Below, one piece after another: positions 1 to 12,400 of a stretch of 64,000 bases of DNA; position 1 is the stretch's first letter; each line of letters opens with the position of its first letter. The DNA comes from Archilochus colubris (taxonomy: Eukaryota > Chordata > Aves > Apodiformes > Trochilidae). The notes beneath the pieces are model-generated. The model was not told the origin of the DNA. It was given only the letters and a program-made list of their open reading frames with translations, and did no database searches. The stretch spans positions 13,593,001-13,657,000 of the forward strand of contig CM041089.1 of NCBI GenBank assembly GCA_023079485.1, read 5' to 3'. The translations under genes were made by a program, and so were the position numbers.

Positions 1-25
1 TTTTGAGATTTTTAAGACATAGCTT

Positions 26-47
26 AAAAAAAAAAAAAAAAAAAAAA
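26..47. repeat. A22 homopolymer
   Basis: An uninterrupted run of 22 A residues. No recognisable retroelement body lies next to it, and avian CR1 elements do not end in poly(A), so it is listed as simple sequence only. Confidence 0.95.
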
Positions 48-185
48 GTGAAGCTCCTGGCTTAAGAAATCCCTAAGCTGCAAACCTCCAGGGCCTGGAG
101 ACCTTCTTGTCCTCTGGGCATTTGCTTTTGGTGATGTGGACCTTGACACCAAGTCATCCCTAATTTATTTCCCAATCCTTTCCTA

Positions 186-265
186 CATGTCATTATTCTC
201 ATTGATTCTGTTCATTCTCATGTCATTATTCTCATTATTCTCATGTCCCATTCTCATTATTCTGT
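186..265. repeat. Imperfect short tandem repeat of a CATTATTCTCAT-type unit
   Basis: The string CATGTCATTATTCTCATT occurs at about 186 and again 33 bases later at about 219. A partial third unit begins with CATGT at 242. The units are pyrimidine-rich and imperfect. This is a small local duplication with no evident function. Confidence 0.75.
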
Positions 266-3200
266 TTACAAATCCTCCTGGCTGACTCCAAGCTCCTTAT
301 CCCATCTCTCTCTCCTCAATATGATAAACTCTATTTTGGAGATGTTTAAGATCTTGCACAGGTGTAAACCATCAGGAATAGGTCCCTCTTATTTATTTTT
401 CAGAGGCTCTTCTGGGGGGTGGGACAACATAAGAAAAACCCTTCCTGGTGATTAGATCAAAGCTTTTGGCAGTCAGTGTTTTAAAACATATTCGAGTCAT
501 GGCTGGAGCTTGGCAGGGAAGACTTTCTCTTTCTCATAAAAATTTTTGAAATTTCAATTGATGTTCCTCTCCACATCAGAAAGCAAGCTGGAAGGAAATC
601 TTAAAAATGTCCACAGACCACCAGGCAAAAAAACAAAAGCAAATTAAAGTAAAAATTGGTAGAGATAAAAATATTTCTAAAGATTTGATTTGGACCTTTT
701 CTTCCCTCTTTTGTTTCATCTCTTGTCTACTAAAAATGAGGATACATTTTAAAATGAGATGTTATTTCCATGTAAAAAAAAACAAACCCCAAACCATTCA
801 AAAAACAAAAAACAAAATGGTTTTATAAGATTGCAACCTTTCTGCAAGCTGGAAAATCTGTTCAAACCATCCCCTCTCCCACAAACTATTTTAGCTTTAA
901 TATATTTGCCTTTTCTGGAAAAAAAAAGTAAACAACATTTTCCTACAAGCTCTAGCAATGACTTTGTGTTCTTGGAATGCTTTTCAAGGTGAGAGATGCA
1001 CCAAGTCAAACTTCTGACCCTGACAGGTTGGATCTGGGGATGTTGCTCAGCCCAGAGAAAGTGATGAACCCAAGAGTGTTGATTGGAAAAGAGAAAGGGT
1101 CTGACCTGAACCTGGGCCAGCAAGGGAGGAACCCCCCATCCTGTCCTGAAACTGGTTCTGATCTAGAACATGCCAAACAACAAGGCACAGAGCCAAAAAT
1201 GTCCCTGAGCAAGCATCAGGATGAGCAAAGGCTCAGAGGAGAGCAGGAGATGTGGTCCTTGCCCTGACTTTAGCTGTAGTGGACTTTTCCAGCAGATAAA
1301 TCCTGATGCTTTCTAGCAATTTCCCCCCCCCCCCCGCTTTTCCAGCTTTTATTTATCCGTGTTCAGTTCTCAACAGGACATCTGACACTTCATAAATTCT
1401 AAAAATTGATCCGTTTTGGGGCGTCAGGGTTGAGGGAAAGAAAATGGTCAGCAGATAGCGTGCAAGGCAGCTGCAGTGCTGATGGAAGGGGGAGGTTGCC
1501 AAATAGCTGCTGAGGGATGGGACAGTGGTGTGGCAGTCATTTCTCCTTCAGCAAAGCTGGCAAACAGAGACAGAACAGATCCAGACTTGCACTTGAGGGC
1601 TTCCAGGATTCATTGGCCCTGAGATCTCCTGCCAGAAATAGAGGGAGACGTTCTGGAAACCACATCTGCGTCAAAAGGCCATTTCTGCACCACCTTGGCT
1701 CTGCTGCCTCCCTCTCTTCCTTTCCTCTGCCAAATACCTTTACCCACCTCCTTGCCATTGTTGGGGGGATCCCCACCTGCCTTCTCCAACACCACCAGAA
1801 GTGGCAGGGATCCAAGCAACAATCAGAGTAAGAAGTTTTTAGGGCCATTTGACATGGAAACTCAGGTTCTGGGACTGCAGCAGCTCCTCTTGGCCATTAA
1901 AAATAACCAGGATTTCAGGGTCAGCCACGTCTCACTTGCACAACTCTTATTTATGCTGGTGGGACTTGCAGCCCCCTGAGGAATGCACAACATCTCCCTA
2001 GTGAAGACTTTTGGGGTGAGGAGTAGAGAGCTCAGTCAGTTGCTGACCCCATTGGAAGAAGGACTGTATGGAAGAAAAAGCATCTGAGAGAGGCATTTGG
2101 CAAAAAAGTTGAATTTGCTGGGGTCATTTTGTATGTTGCCTGCTCAGTAGAGACCACAATGACAACAGGAGAGCTCCCAAACCTTATAAGCACCTAAAAA
2201 TGCCCAAGGAAGTGGAGTATTTTGAGTCTGACAGGGTATGGAGGGAAGGATGGAAAGAACAGGGAGAGAGATTTATATTCTAAGAAACAGCAGGAGAGAG
2301 ATGAAGCAGAAATGGGAGTCCTTGCCCCTTAGAGATAGAAGGACATGTCAGAGAACCTCCTCCTTCTACCTTTAAAAAAAAAAGAAAAAAAAATTCACCC
2401 AGGGAAATGTGCCCAGTGGCAGTGAGGAAAATGTTATAAATGACTTGGAGCTTGACTCCAGCTAACCATGGGGCAAGACAAGAGATTTGATCCAGCCTGG
2501 GCTTCAATTCCCTCCATGAGATAGGAATATTGCATCTCCAGGGGATGGAGACAATAAAACCATGACTGAGAAGTCCTAAGGTGCAAGGGATGAGGACCAG
2601 ATGGTGCAGCTCTGGACGGATAGTCTGTATAAGTGTCCCTTTTCAGTCCCTTTCCCTTCAGTATCTGGATTTTAGTGACATGGAAGCACTGCAAAGACAT
2701 CATTCATTACACAGATAACTCACAATTGCCATCTATTTGACATCTATTTCCTCTCCCTTCTGATTTCTTTCTCTTAGGAGAAACTGCTGCCTTCATCCAG
2801 GCAAGAGAAGGACACAAACCTTTCAGCATCAAAAGGAGTGAATGATGTTTGCATTCCAGGCATTCTTAATCTGGGTCTGAATGTCATCTAGAAGAAAGAT
2901 GTGAGCAGGCATTGCAATGAGAGTGAATTTAGGATGTCCCTCCAAGCATGTCCACGTTACCTGAGCATGTAAAGGGAAAGGACATCTCATCCCTTAAACA
3001 TTTCACTCAGCCCTAACATCAAGCTGGATGAAGTAGCACAAGAACCTGAGCTCTCCCTACCCAGCTCATTGCTTAGTGGGTAACAAGAGTGAGGTGGGAA
3101 AAGAGGATTTTTCATCCTCCCAGCCCTGATTCAACAAAGCCAGGGAGTAGGGCTTGTACCTATACTGAATATAGGTACCTATACAGCACCTTATACTGAA

Positions 3201-4045
3201 GCACAATACCCAGGGCTTATGGAGGGAGCACCAAGTTCTTCCAAGTAAAAGCAGGAAAAGGGAGCAGGATTGCCAGCTGAGGCTCACAGAGGGGTTCAAT
3301 ACCTGGAGCAAAGTCCAAGGGAGATTTGGGATTCCTGCACCCACTCCCCTCCCACCACCCTGGGACCACCAACACCAAGTGCCCTGCCAGCTCCTGCTCC
3401 CCTGCAGCCACCCTGAGAACATCTCTGCAGGTGCTGCTGGCTCTACAGACCCAGGCCAGCCCTTTCTCTAAGTGAGAAAGCATCAGGACCAAATCAATAT
3501 ATTGCTTGGCTCTCTGGGGGCTGGGGAGGGGAACTGAGTTGTAAAAACTGCTGTTAGTTAGGGAGGGATCACAAGACCAGGTTAAAGAAGAGAAGACACT
3601 AATTAAATAACTCTTTTCTTAGAAGAGGCTGTTTTCTAAGCCATGACCAGTTTGCATCCCAGCTAGATCCTTTTTCCCCAAACATAAAAAGGACACCAGC
3701 TGAAATTCATGCAGGTATTAGAGGAATCTCAGCCCTGCTGCAGAGAAAACCAAGCATTGCTTTCTGCTCTGAGGTGGCCTATTCTAAGAACTCCTAAGCC
3801 AGCATACCTCAGCATCCCAAAATCCAGCCTCTCTGCTGAGCATGCCAAGCTTACCAAGCCAACTTTGTGGTGACAGTGCAGGCAAGAAGCAGAGCCAAGA
3901 CTCCCTGAAAACAATGAGACAATAGTTACAGTGTCTGGAAGTACTGCACTGGAGACCTGAACTTTGTGCCTTTGTTACAGATGCTGTGGACAATCTCAGT
4001 GTATTTGGCTCAGGGCAGATGGATTAGAAGTCAGCTGAATAGGTG
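266..4045. other. Unannotated single-copy sequence
   Basis: No supported gene or interspersed repeat is seen. Open frames reach at most about 124 codons, overlap in both orientations and carry no recognisable motif. The stretch includes a C13 tract at 1323-1335 and short A-rich runs near 770-815 and 2370-2395. Around 3160-3200 there is a small repetition of TATACTGAA and TAGGTACCTATA motifs. Confidence 0.6.
1323..1335. repeat. C13 homopolymer
   Basis: Thirteen consecutive C residues, followed by GC. The complementary strand is a G13 run that can take part in G-quadruplex structures. Such tracts are prone to length errors in sequencing, so the exact count may be an artefact. Confidence 0.9.
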
Positions 4046-4318
4046 CAGATATGGATGATATAGACACAGAAAATAGAAGATATATAGATAAAGATGATAC
4101 AAATATAAATTATATAGACACAGAAAATAGATATAGAAGAGATATAGATGGTACAGATATAGATGATATAGACACAGAAAATAGATATAGAAGAGATACA
4201 GATGATACAGATATATATGATATATAGATGATATAGACATAGATGATATAGATGATATACAGATATAGATGATATATAGATATAGATGATATATAGGTAT
4301 ATAGATGATATAGATACA
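4046..4318. repeat. GATATA-type satellite with a 54-base higher-order unit
   Basis: The array is built from variants of GATATAGATGATATAGA. Within it the string TAGACACAGAAAATAG begins at 4061, 4115 and 4169, exactly 54 bases apart each time, so a longer unit was duplicated after the short motif diverged. From about 4210 to 4318 only the short GATATAGAT motif remains. The minus strand is open for 69 codons of Tyr, Leu, His and Phe, which follows from the repeat and is not a gene. Confidence 0.9.
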
Positions 4319-4814
4319 GTCAGACTAGTGAGGTCTTCCTGGCTTTCAAGTCCATTAATTTAGAGGAACATACTTCGAGGTATGAAGAAACTGAAGAGAA
4401 TATAATGCTTCCTGTTCCATCTCTCCTAATGGAATGTGTTGAGGACAATGTTAGTCCATACTAGATGCTTCCCTGTGCCTTGTTTCTTGAATCATCCCTG
4501 AGACTCAGTCTGGATGAGTACAGATAACAGCAATTGAGAAAAGGAGTGTTGTTAAGGTTATTTTGAAGAGTGTAGCATAAAACTTTGTATTTCCTGCTTT
4601 CAAAAAGTTTTGAACTTGCATTAATTTTTCACATCCTGCTGAGAACTAACCCTCTATGCATTCTGGAACAATAAGAGACACCATTAGGCAATGTTAACTT
4701 TGGGCTGGAGCTTTTGGCATAAGATGCTGCATGCTCTAATCTATTTGCAAATAAAAAGCCAACGCTTTGCACACTTCAGTGAAAAGCCAGAGGCAGCCTA
4801 CCCCACTAGAAAGG
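4319..4814. other. Unannotated sequence between satellite and SINE
   Basis: AT-rich single-copy sequence. I see no gene, repeat family or strong regulatory motif here. Confidence 0.6.
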
Positions 4815-5060
4815 TCACCAGATTAGGGCTCAAGGGAACTCTTCGAAGTCCTGCCACTGATTTACTGCTCAATCTTAGCCAAGTCATCTCTTTCCTTTGT
4901 GCCTCTAGTTTTCCTCCCATTCTTTGGGGTTTCTATTCAGGCTGTGAGTTCTTTAGGGCAGGAGCAGCCCTCTCATTACATGCTGGTAATGTGCCTGGCA
5001 CAGCAGGTGCCCCCCCTCCTAACTGGGGTATGGCTACTGGATGCTATTGCAACAAAAAAG
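4815..5060 (+). mobile_element. Decayed MIR/CORE-SINE-type element of the amniote MIR class
   Basis: Four blocks of the ancient SINE appear in order. First is a weak tRNA-like head with a TTCGA core near 4840. Next is the core, CCACTGATTTACTGCTC followed by CCAAGTCAT and TGCCTCTAGTTT (about 4853-4915), matching the MIR phrase for a gap-prone CACTGATTTGCTG, CAAGTCAC and GTGCCTCAGTTT. Third is CTGTGAGTTCTTTAGGGCAGG (from about 4940), matching the L2/MIR-type GTAAGCTCTTTGGGGCAGG. Last is the tail GTGCCTGGCACAG (from 4991), then CTAACTGGGGTATGGCTACTGG (from about 5019), matching the sauropsid MIR ending. The sequence is heavily substituted, so this is an old fossil. Family assignment rests on recalled consensus and was not searched. 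Confidence 0.75.
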
Positions 5061-8000
5061 AATTGAGAGCCTTAAAAGAGCTCTTCACAATTAAGAGTTT
5101 GGCTTTCCTTCCCAGGTTTTTCAGTCTTTCTTGCTCGCTTCCTCAGCTTGAAGTTTTTTCAGAAGAGGCACCAGCCACCAGCTGAGTCAGTTCCCAATCA
5201 AAGGGTTAAAACAGCCAAATCTCTGAGATAAAGAGGAGAAAGGTGTAAGAGAAACTCAGATCATATGGCAAACTAGGTACTAGTTAATCAGTAGTACTCA
5301 AAGGTGAAGGCCAGAAGGAGGAGCCAGGAATCATTGCACAAGTTAAGCAAAGTTTAGCAAACAGCAAACCTGATAAAGCAAAGCTTTAACTATTTTCTGT
5401 GAAAAGTTTCACCTTTCCTCTAACCTAGATCTGGAATAGGGACCACGTACACCCATCTTCCCCCTGCCTGACTCATGCACTAAAGGGTTCAGTGGAAGTT
5501 TTGAGAGCAACCCATGGACAATCCCTCTTTATTGCCCTGACAGTTCATATACTGCATGTTAAGGAAAATTCTCCTATTCACTGGACTCTCAATTCCAACT
5601 TTTTCTGGTAAAAGGGCTTGTGGGCAGTTTACTTTCTGTCCAATGATTTCATTGCAAAGGATTTTTCTCCTCTGCTGAGCTTGCCATGTGCAAGCTCTCC
5701 TTCCTCTTGGTTCCCTACTCTTGTTTCCCAGTTTCTGGAAATAATTTGTGGTTTGGAAATGGAAATGCCCTTGTAGGCTTCAAAGAGCTTAAAGCCTGTC
5801 ATACCAGATCAGTTCATTGGAATTGGATCCATTTAATCTGCTCTCCTTTTTTTCAGCCATCACCAATACCTGGGACTTGAGATGAAAACACTTGAGAGTG
5901 GCAAGAGGACACTTTAGCATTAGGCAGAGTCCCTGCTCTGAATGGGTGAGAAGTTTCCCACTTCCACCTTGAACTGCTCCACATTTTCTGGGAGGGTTCC
6001 CCAAGGAAGCAGCTAAAGGGGCAGAGACCCCCCAGCAAGATAAAGAGACTTCAGGGGGACAAAGTACATTGAAGAGGGCTTCCCAAAACACAGCACAAGA
6101 AACACAACTCAACCCCTTCCAGAGCTGGCTTGGCTTGCTTCCCTTCTTCAAAGAAGTTGGCAAACAAATCTTTATTGTAAGAGACAGAACAGAAGCCGTA
6201 GGGGAGGTACTAAAATCTGGGGATAATTCACAAAATCCTGGTCTATGGTGTAGAAGGAAGAGTCCTGTATCTATCATTTCTACTTCTGCTGGTGTTACTG
6301 CTAGATTTAAACAAGTATGAGCAACCAATTGATGATCACACCTCATTTTCAGCTAACATCTTCCCTGGCTCCTTTTAAATTAGTGGGAAGCAGGTATGAG
6401 CTAGGACAGACATTTCTTTGCCTGCTCACTCATGTCAAGGTGGTCTTGTGCATCGTAGATGTCCTACATACTCCAACAGGATTATTTCTTCAATAAAGTA
6501 CAAGTTAGTAGTACAAAGATACCAGATTTGGCCTCTTGAAAGTCTGCCCCTTTCCTCAAAGTGCACCACCACCTCTTTCTGGGCCTGACAACTCCATGTA
6601 TCCATCTTTTCCCCATGGGCACCCAGGAATGGCAAAGCCATTGGAGCCTTGGCAGAGACTCCGCAGGCAGATCTCCTGCATCCACCTCAGCCTGAGCCAG
6701 GCTGGGATTCCTGCCTGCAGTGGGTGTAGGGAACCAGGGCCACCACTCTTGGGGTGAGGGAAACTTCAACCAGAGCCCATCTGCCAGAGGAGCTGATGGA
6801 ATGTGTGGTGTTACATTGCCACCTTGTGGAGAGCTCCCTCTGGAGATAAAGATGGCCAACTAAGGAGAGGAGGGCAATTGTGTGGGCAAGAACACCCCCT
6901 GAGGTTGTGTGCCCATGGCTGGTTGGGCACTTGTGGCCTTGCTGGGGCTCAATGAGCCACTAAACATTGCTGTTACCTCTCCTCCAGCTGGGGGGAAGCA
7001 TGGGACCTCTCGCCCACTTGGTGAAGCATGGCATGGGCGATGGGAACCCATGGCTTCAGTGCCTGGATTTGCAGATTTAGGATTGGAGTTGAGTATGGAT
7101 GGAGCCAATGTGAAACTAGAGTCTGGTTCTAGGTCAGCCTTTAGAGGCTGAGTCTGTGTTATCACAGCTGCCATTAGCTCTGTGTGGAACAGAAGGAGAA
7201 CAAAGTTCTGTGAATCCAGGCCTCCAAAACCTCGAGGAGGGAATGAAGGAAAATGCATTTCCTTTTCTTAAGTGCAGAAGAAGCCTCTGGTGCCAATGAG
7301 TTTTATATTAGTGGTGTCCCCAGAGAGCTTCAAATATACAAACCCACAGCATGCTCCTCCTGTTTCTGTGATGGAGTACAGTGTTGACAGACTGGAAGAG
7401 AATTACTGACAAGTGCTACCATGTGGACTCTTGCAAGGATGCCATGTATTGATTTCCATCTGGTGATGATGTGCACTTTTCCGATTGCATTGACACTATT
7501 CTTTCTCCTAAGAATCTGCAGACTGAGTTTTAGAGTGAAAAGGATTAGCATTGTTCATTATTTATTCAGTACTAGAGGTTCTGGGATTGGATGGGCCTTC
7601 ACAACTAAATGAGGGAAAAAAAAAACAAACAACAAGCAGGGGCAAAAAAAAAAGAAATCACAGGTCCCTGCCCTAAGGCTCTTAGCAAAAAAAATGAAAT
7701 ACAGCAGAGGAAGGCAGGCAAACCCTGAGAAAATGGGTTCCATGAGTGATAACTCATGTGTGTGGCACATGGATGACTCTTCATTGCCTGTGCATCATGT
7801 TGGAGAACATTAATGGCCAGGGAGGAGGTAAAATACATCCCACATTGCTTAGAGGGAGTAACATCTCCTCCTCCGAGCTTCTCCACTGCCAGCCCTGTCC
7901 TCCACTGCATGTCTGGAAGTAAACAAGCAAAACCCTCAGATCTGGAGAACCTGGCAGATCACACTTACAAGTATCTGAAGTGTGGGCTGAAGTTTTGAAG

Positions 8001-11000
8001 GCTCTGAGAGAGGAACAGTCTTTGATTTCAAAGAAATCTGATACCTCCTCAAAGAAGGGGTCACATTCTTTGAAATGCGAGATATGGACAACTCTGGAGG
8101 TGCTGGCCAACCACAACAGATCATGAATGCCAACATCTCCTGCTGAGAATAGAGGCAGTAAATTTGAGCTCCAGAGGTTTGGGATGGGACTTTTGCTAAA
8201 TCCAAGTCACTGGGAAATTCAGTGTCTCTAAGAAATAAACCTACAGGGATGGGAAATTGCCATGGTACTCAGAAGAAGCAGCTGGCTTTGGACAAAGATC
8301 TGTCCTGATAAAGGCAATAGTACCAGGAGAATGTATTTGCTTTTCTCCAAGACATATAATTTGGTATCTCACAAGATCTTCGTTAAGAACCAGGGAGTTT
8401 GCATTGTGTGGAAGTAGCAAGGTATGTGTTAGACTTACCAAGCTGTGCAATAATGACAATTTTCAACACATGGGTATTAATCAGGAGGCATTATAATGAA
8501 AGGAACCATAATTAGTAAGATGCTTTTGAAAAATTAGTCCAATAAGATTTAGCATTTTCAGCAGTAATCAAGGTAATACAAAACCTGTGATTGTTGGATT
8601 TGCAGCCAATGTATAAATTACTGAGACAGTAAAGAAGAAAGCAGACAAAACTCTACGTTCAGGATGGAAACCTCTGTCTTGCAAAGCTACATGTAGAGAA
8701 CATCACAATTAACCACCTCAGTATGTGCAGTGCTTGATGACTAATGCTCAGTGTATTAAAAAAAGAATTATCAAGTAGAAACAGGGAAGTTGTTTTGTCC
8801 CTGGGTTGGCCACTATTAAAGTCATTAGAAGAATGATATCTGCAGTCTTGGCATCCCCAATTCAAGAGGGACACAGAGGTCCAAGAGTTGAAACTGAAGG
8901 CACAAAAATGATCTTGCAAGAGAAAACAAGTCTTGCAGTGTGATGAGGACAAGCCTTTAATCTACTGAGATAAATCAAAACGTGACTGGATGTTTTTCTG
9001 TGGAAGTATTTTGCATGGAAAAGATGCCTTACAGACCTCTCAAATCTTTCAACCAAAGACATAAAAAGATTTGAGTAATTCAGGCTGAGGTTTGACAATG
9101 CAGCTGTGACCTGAGTTCCTTCTTAATATTAAAGATGTAATGGAATCACAAACCACTTGGAGTTTGTCAGAGGCAAATGGACATTGTCACACTGACACAT
9201 GTGATTACATGGAGAACTCCTGTTTAAGAACATGACAATTATTTCAGTGAAGTTGATGCATGGTAAATCATCATTTTAAATTAACCTGCTCTTGGATCAA
9301 TGGACTTCATAAACCATTCACTCAGTTGCAGTTCCTATAAAAATGTCAGCAACCTAACTATACCTGAAGAGAAAAATAGAGGCTCACCACAGTCTGTTCT
9401 GACCGAGGGATCAAAGCAGCCTCCAGTAGAAATAATGGGATATTAGGAAAAAGAAAAAACAAGCTGCACATCCTTAAATCAAAGGGGTAAAAGTTACTTA
9501 TGGAGGGTGAGCATGGACACCTCTGTTACTCCAGGTTTAGTCTTCTCCTTAAAAGTCCTCCTTTGCTGCCAAACTTCCAGTTGTGATCTTAGGTACCCTC
9601 AAAACCACTAAATGTCTGCCTGCTGACACAGCCCTGAGGGATGGCAACTCTCCTCTCCTTTGTTGATCAGGCAACACCTCAAGGCGTTCATTTCAGTGGC
9701 AGTTGGTGGTTTCTTATGATTATCCCAGCAATAAATCCCAGTTTTGCATGATTCCCTCAGTTCTTAACCTGCTTCTTAAGCTCCCCAAGCCTTTCCTGGT
9801 CTCTTCCACCACTGCTGAGCCTTCAGCTCTCTCTGGATAATCTCTACAGAAGAGTTCCACAGCCACTGCTCAGAAACCTGTGCAACTCTGCAAGTCAATC
9901 ATGCAAGGACAATATAAAACAAATGGAATTGAATACTAAGATGACACAGAGGAGACTCTACTTGAGTGTATTATTCATTTCCATATTTAATTCATTACAT
10001 GTCTCCTTTTATTATTATTTTTTTTCTTCCCACCACCACCACCCTCCAACCCCCCTCCTTCAATTTATACAGAGCTGCAACACATTTTCCAGCCTGCTGT
10101 GCTGGAACTCTGCAGTGTCAAGGGACTTTGTGGTTAAATGTAAGACCTTGTTGTCATATTATGCACTGGGCCTTTGTCCTCAGGAAACCGACAGCTCCAA
10201 GTTAGATAAGGACTGGGAAATCATCATCTTGGCTAAGCATTTGCAAAGGCAGGTAGGGGGCAGGAAGGAGGTGTCTTTAGAGAAGGAAAAAAAAGAAAAC
10301 TCTTTCCAAAGGGATTAAGAACTTCTCTGACCACCCATCTTTGAAGTCTCCTCCTAAATCTTTGTTTTTTCCTGAGATTGCTATTTCTTGACCTGCTTGT
10401 CGAGTTGGATACCTGTGTGGGGCTCTCAGCAGGGTGTGAAGAAGGGATGTGGATCAGAAAGAAGGAAAGATGCCTTTAAGAAGTACTTTAAGAAATCCAG
10501 AAGCCCATTTCACTTTGCACTTCAGCAATGGTCGTTTCTTATTCTCTAAGGGTTAAACTAGCCTGGAAAGCCCATGGGAGAAGCCTACACTGATTAATTA
10601 GTTGCAGGGACCAAATAAGATGACTTAATATAACATGATTTCTTTTCCAGCCCTGATTCCCATGATTTTGTAATAAGCCAACCTTGAATCAGCCAGGGAA
10701 ATTTCCCCTCACTGCTCTTTAACTCTTCTCTGAATTCACCCTCTCATCTCTGGACTGACCCAAACTTTCACATCCTCCCCCAACAAGCAGAGAAAGCTAA
10801 ACCTAAGTGTTGGTGTTGTGCTCCTCATACCTCTGCTTCAGCCCTGAGCAGTTTCTACCTCAACCCAGCTGAGGTTTCACTGGAGCACTGCTACCAGTTT
10901 TTTCTTATTTTCTGTTTACCTGCACATGCAGTACCAGAGCCATGGTGCATGTTGATGCAGGCAGAAGAGAAAAACAAAATATTTAATTCTATTCAGATGA

Positions 11001-12353
11001 AAGAGAATTAAAAAAAAAAAACAAAAAGCCAACAAAAACCAATCACTCTGAGTTCCTCCACACTCTTGCTTGGTAAATTCTTCTTCTGAGGCCAGCTGTT
11101 TGACAGATGGCTTAGAAAGGGAGGTTGTGTTCACTGCTCTCAGGCAGGCTGAGGGGCTCATTCTGTTTGTTCCTTTCTGGTTTGGAAAAACTGCAGCACC
11201 AGCTGGATGGGAGACACTTCTCTCCAGGTTCCAAGCTTCACAGTACAGCAAAGAAAAAACCACTGCAGAGACATAGGTTGTGCTCAGGACACAGCTACAC
11301 ATTGGCACTGAGCACACTTAAGGTGAAGCATCATTTGGGTCACAGTAAAAGCAGACGACTGAGAAGAGAGAGGATGATGCAATTTAGCTCTTGAGATCAG
11401 GAGAGAAGGTGACTATATTATTGATTTTGGCTTCAGGCCTGAAGAAGCATCTTTCCAGATCTGATGCACCTTCCCCCCCCACACTTTTTAGTCTTTTCAA
11501 GGCCAGGGCTGTTTTATTTTGTGCTTGTTTGTCATCTGTGCTACCCAAAAGGCAGCTCAGGGCCAGGAAATATCAGTGCAGTACTAACAGGCATGGAGAG
11601 AAGAAAGAGAGGGTAGGAGAGGGAACAAAGATGGCATGGACAACATGGATTTGTGGGATGAAACATGGACAAAATGGTGGCCAAGGGAGAAAAAAGCAGA
11701 ACAGAAAAGCAATGGTTGAGACCTCTCTCAGGACAGCCTGGATGGGTCAGTTTGCAGCGTCACAGAGGTTGAGGTAGGAGTTGCTGGATGCTCAGCCAAA
11801 GCCAATGGGTCTCCACCAAGGAAAGATGACAGGGGTGTGATGGAAGAAGATCCATCTGGGATCTCCTGGGCCTTCTCTGCTCACAGTGCCTTTCAAGTTG
11901 CAAGATCTGTTTTCTATATTGTCCCCTGGCATCACAAAGGCACTAAAGTGAGCCCCCCACACACACTGGCATCACAGTTCCACTCTCTTTTCAAGAACTC
12001 TCTCAGAAGATGCTACAAATGACTCTGGGAATATTTAAAGAGGGTGAAGGAGTTACGACACAAGACCTGTCTTTAAATGGTATTTATCACACTTTTAAAC
12101 TCATCCTCAGTGCTTATAAACAAAATATTTTCTGGCTTGCATGGTCTTACAGACCAAACAGGGAGCAAACCTGATCAGTGAATCTTGTTTATCCTTTAAT
12201 TGACCCATGTACAGTTCACTGGAAGAAAGTCTATCCCAAAGCAATACAAACATTACATGGGATCAGCTGTGCTTAAAAGCTTTGTGAAAGAAGTGTATTT
12301 TGCAGGAAGTACTTGAAAGATGAGATAAAGATTGTTTAGCATGCAAGGGATTT
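5061..12353. other. Unannotated single-copy sequence
   Basis: No gene supported. A minus-strand frame of 185 codons at 5789-6346 is the longest here; it has no recognisable domain and overlaps a plus-strand frame, so it is treated as chance. Purine-rich A tracts lie at 7613-7690 and 10998-11040. Segments at about 8500-8640, 9200-9320 and 10580-10700 are AT-rich with TAATTA/ATTAAT words that could be homeodomain sites, but nothing marks them out enough to call. Confidence 0.5.
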
Positions 12354-12400
12354 GCTCCAAAGCCCACTGAAGCTGGTGGAATGACTTTGGATCAGAACTA
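12354..12400. mobile_element. Fragment of an ancient palindromic amniote repeat
   Basis: The segment runs GCTCCAAAGCCCACTGAAG, then GGTGGAATGA, then CTTTGGATCAGA. It is an internally shortened form of the palindrome whose full copies are at 44727-44802 and 53386-53452. The outer arms CCAAAG and CTTTGG are complementary. Too short to class alone; accepted because of the other copies in the window. Confidence 0.5.

Noticed and set aside
4031..4240. A 69-codon Tyr/Leu/His-rich minus-strand frame
   Set aside because: It is a direct translation of the GATATA array; the open frame follows from the repeat composition.
5789..6346. A 185-codon minus-strand open frame as a gene
   Set aside because: No recognisable domain, no convincing splice or start context, and overlapping open frames on the plus strand. 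This length is expected by chance in 64 kb.
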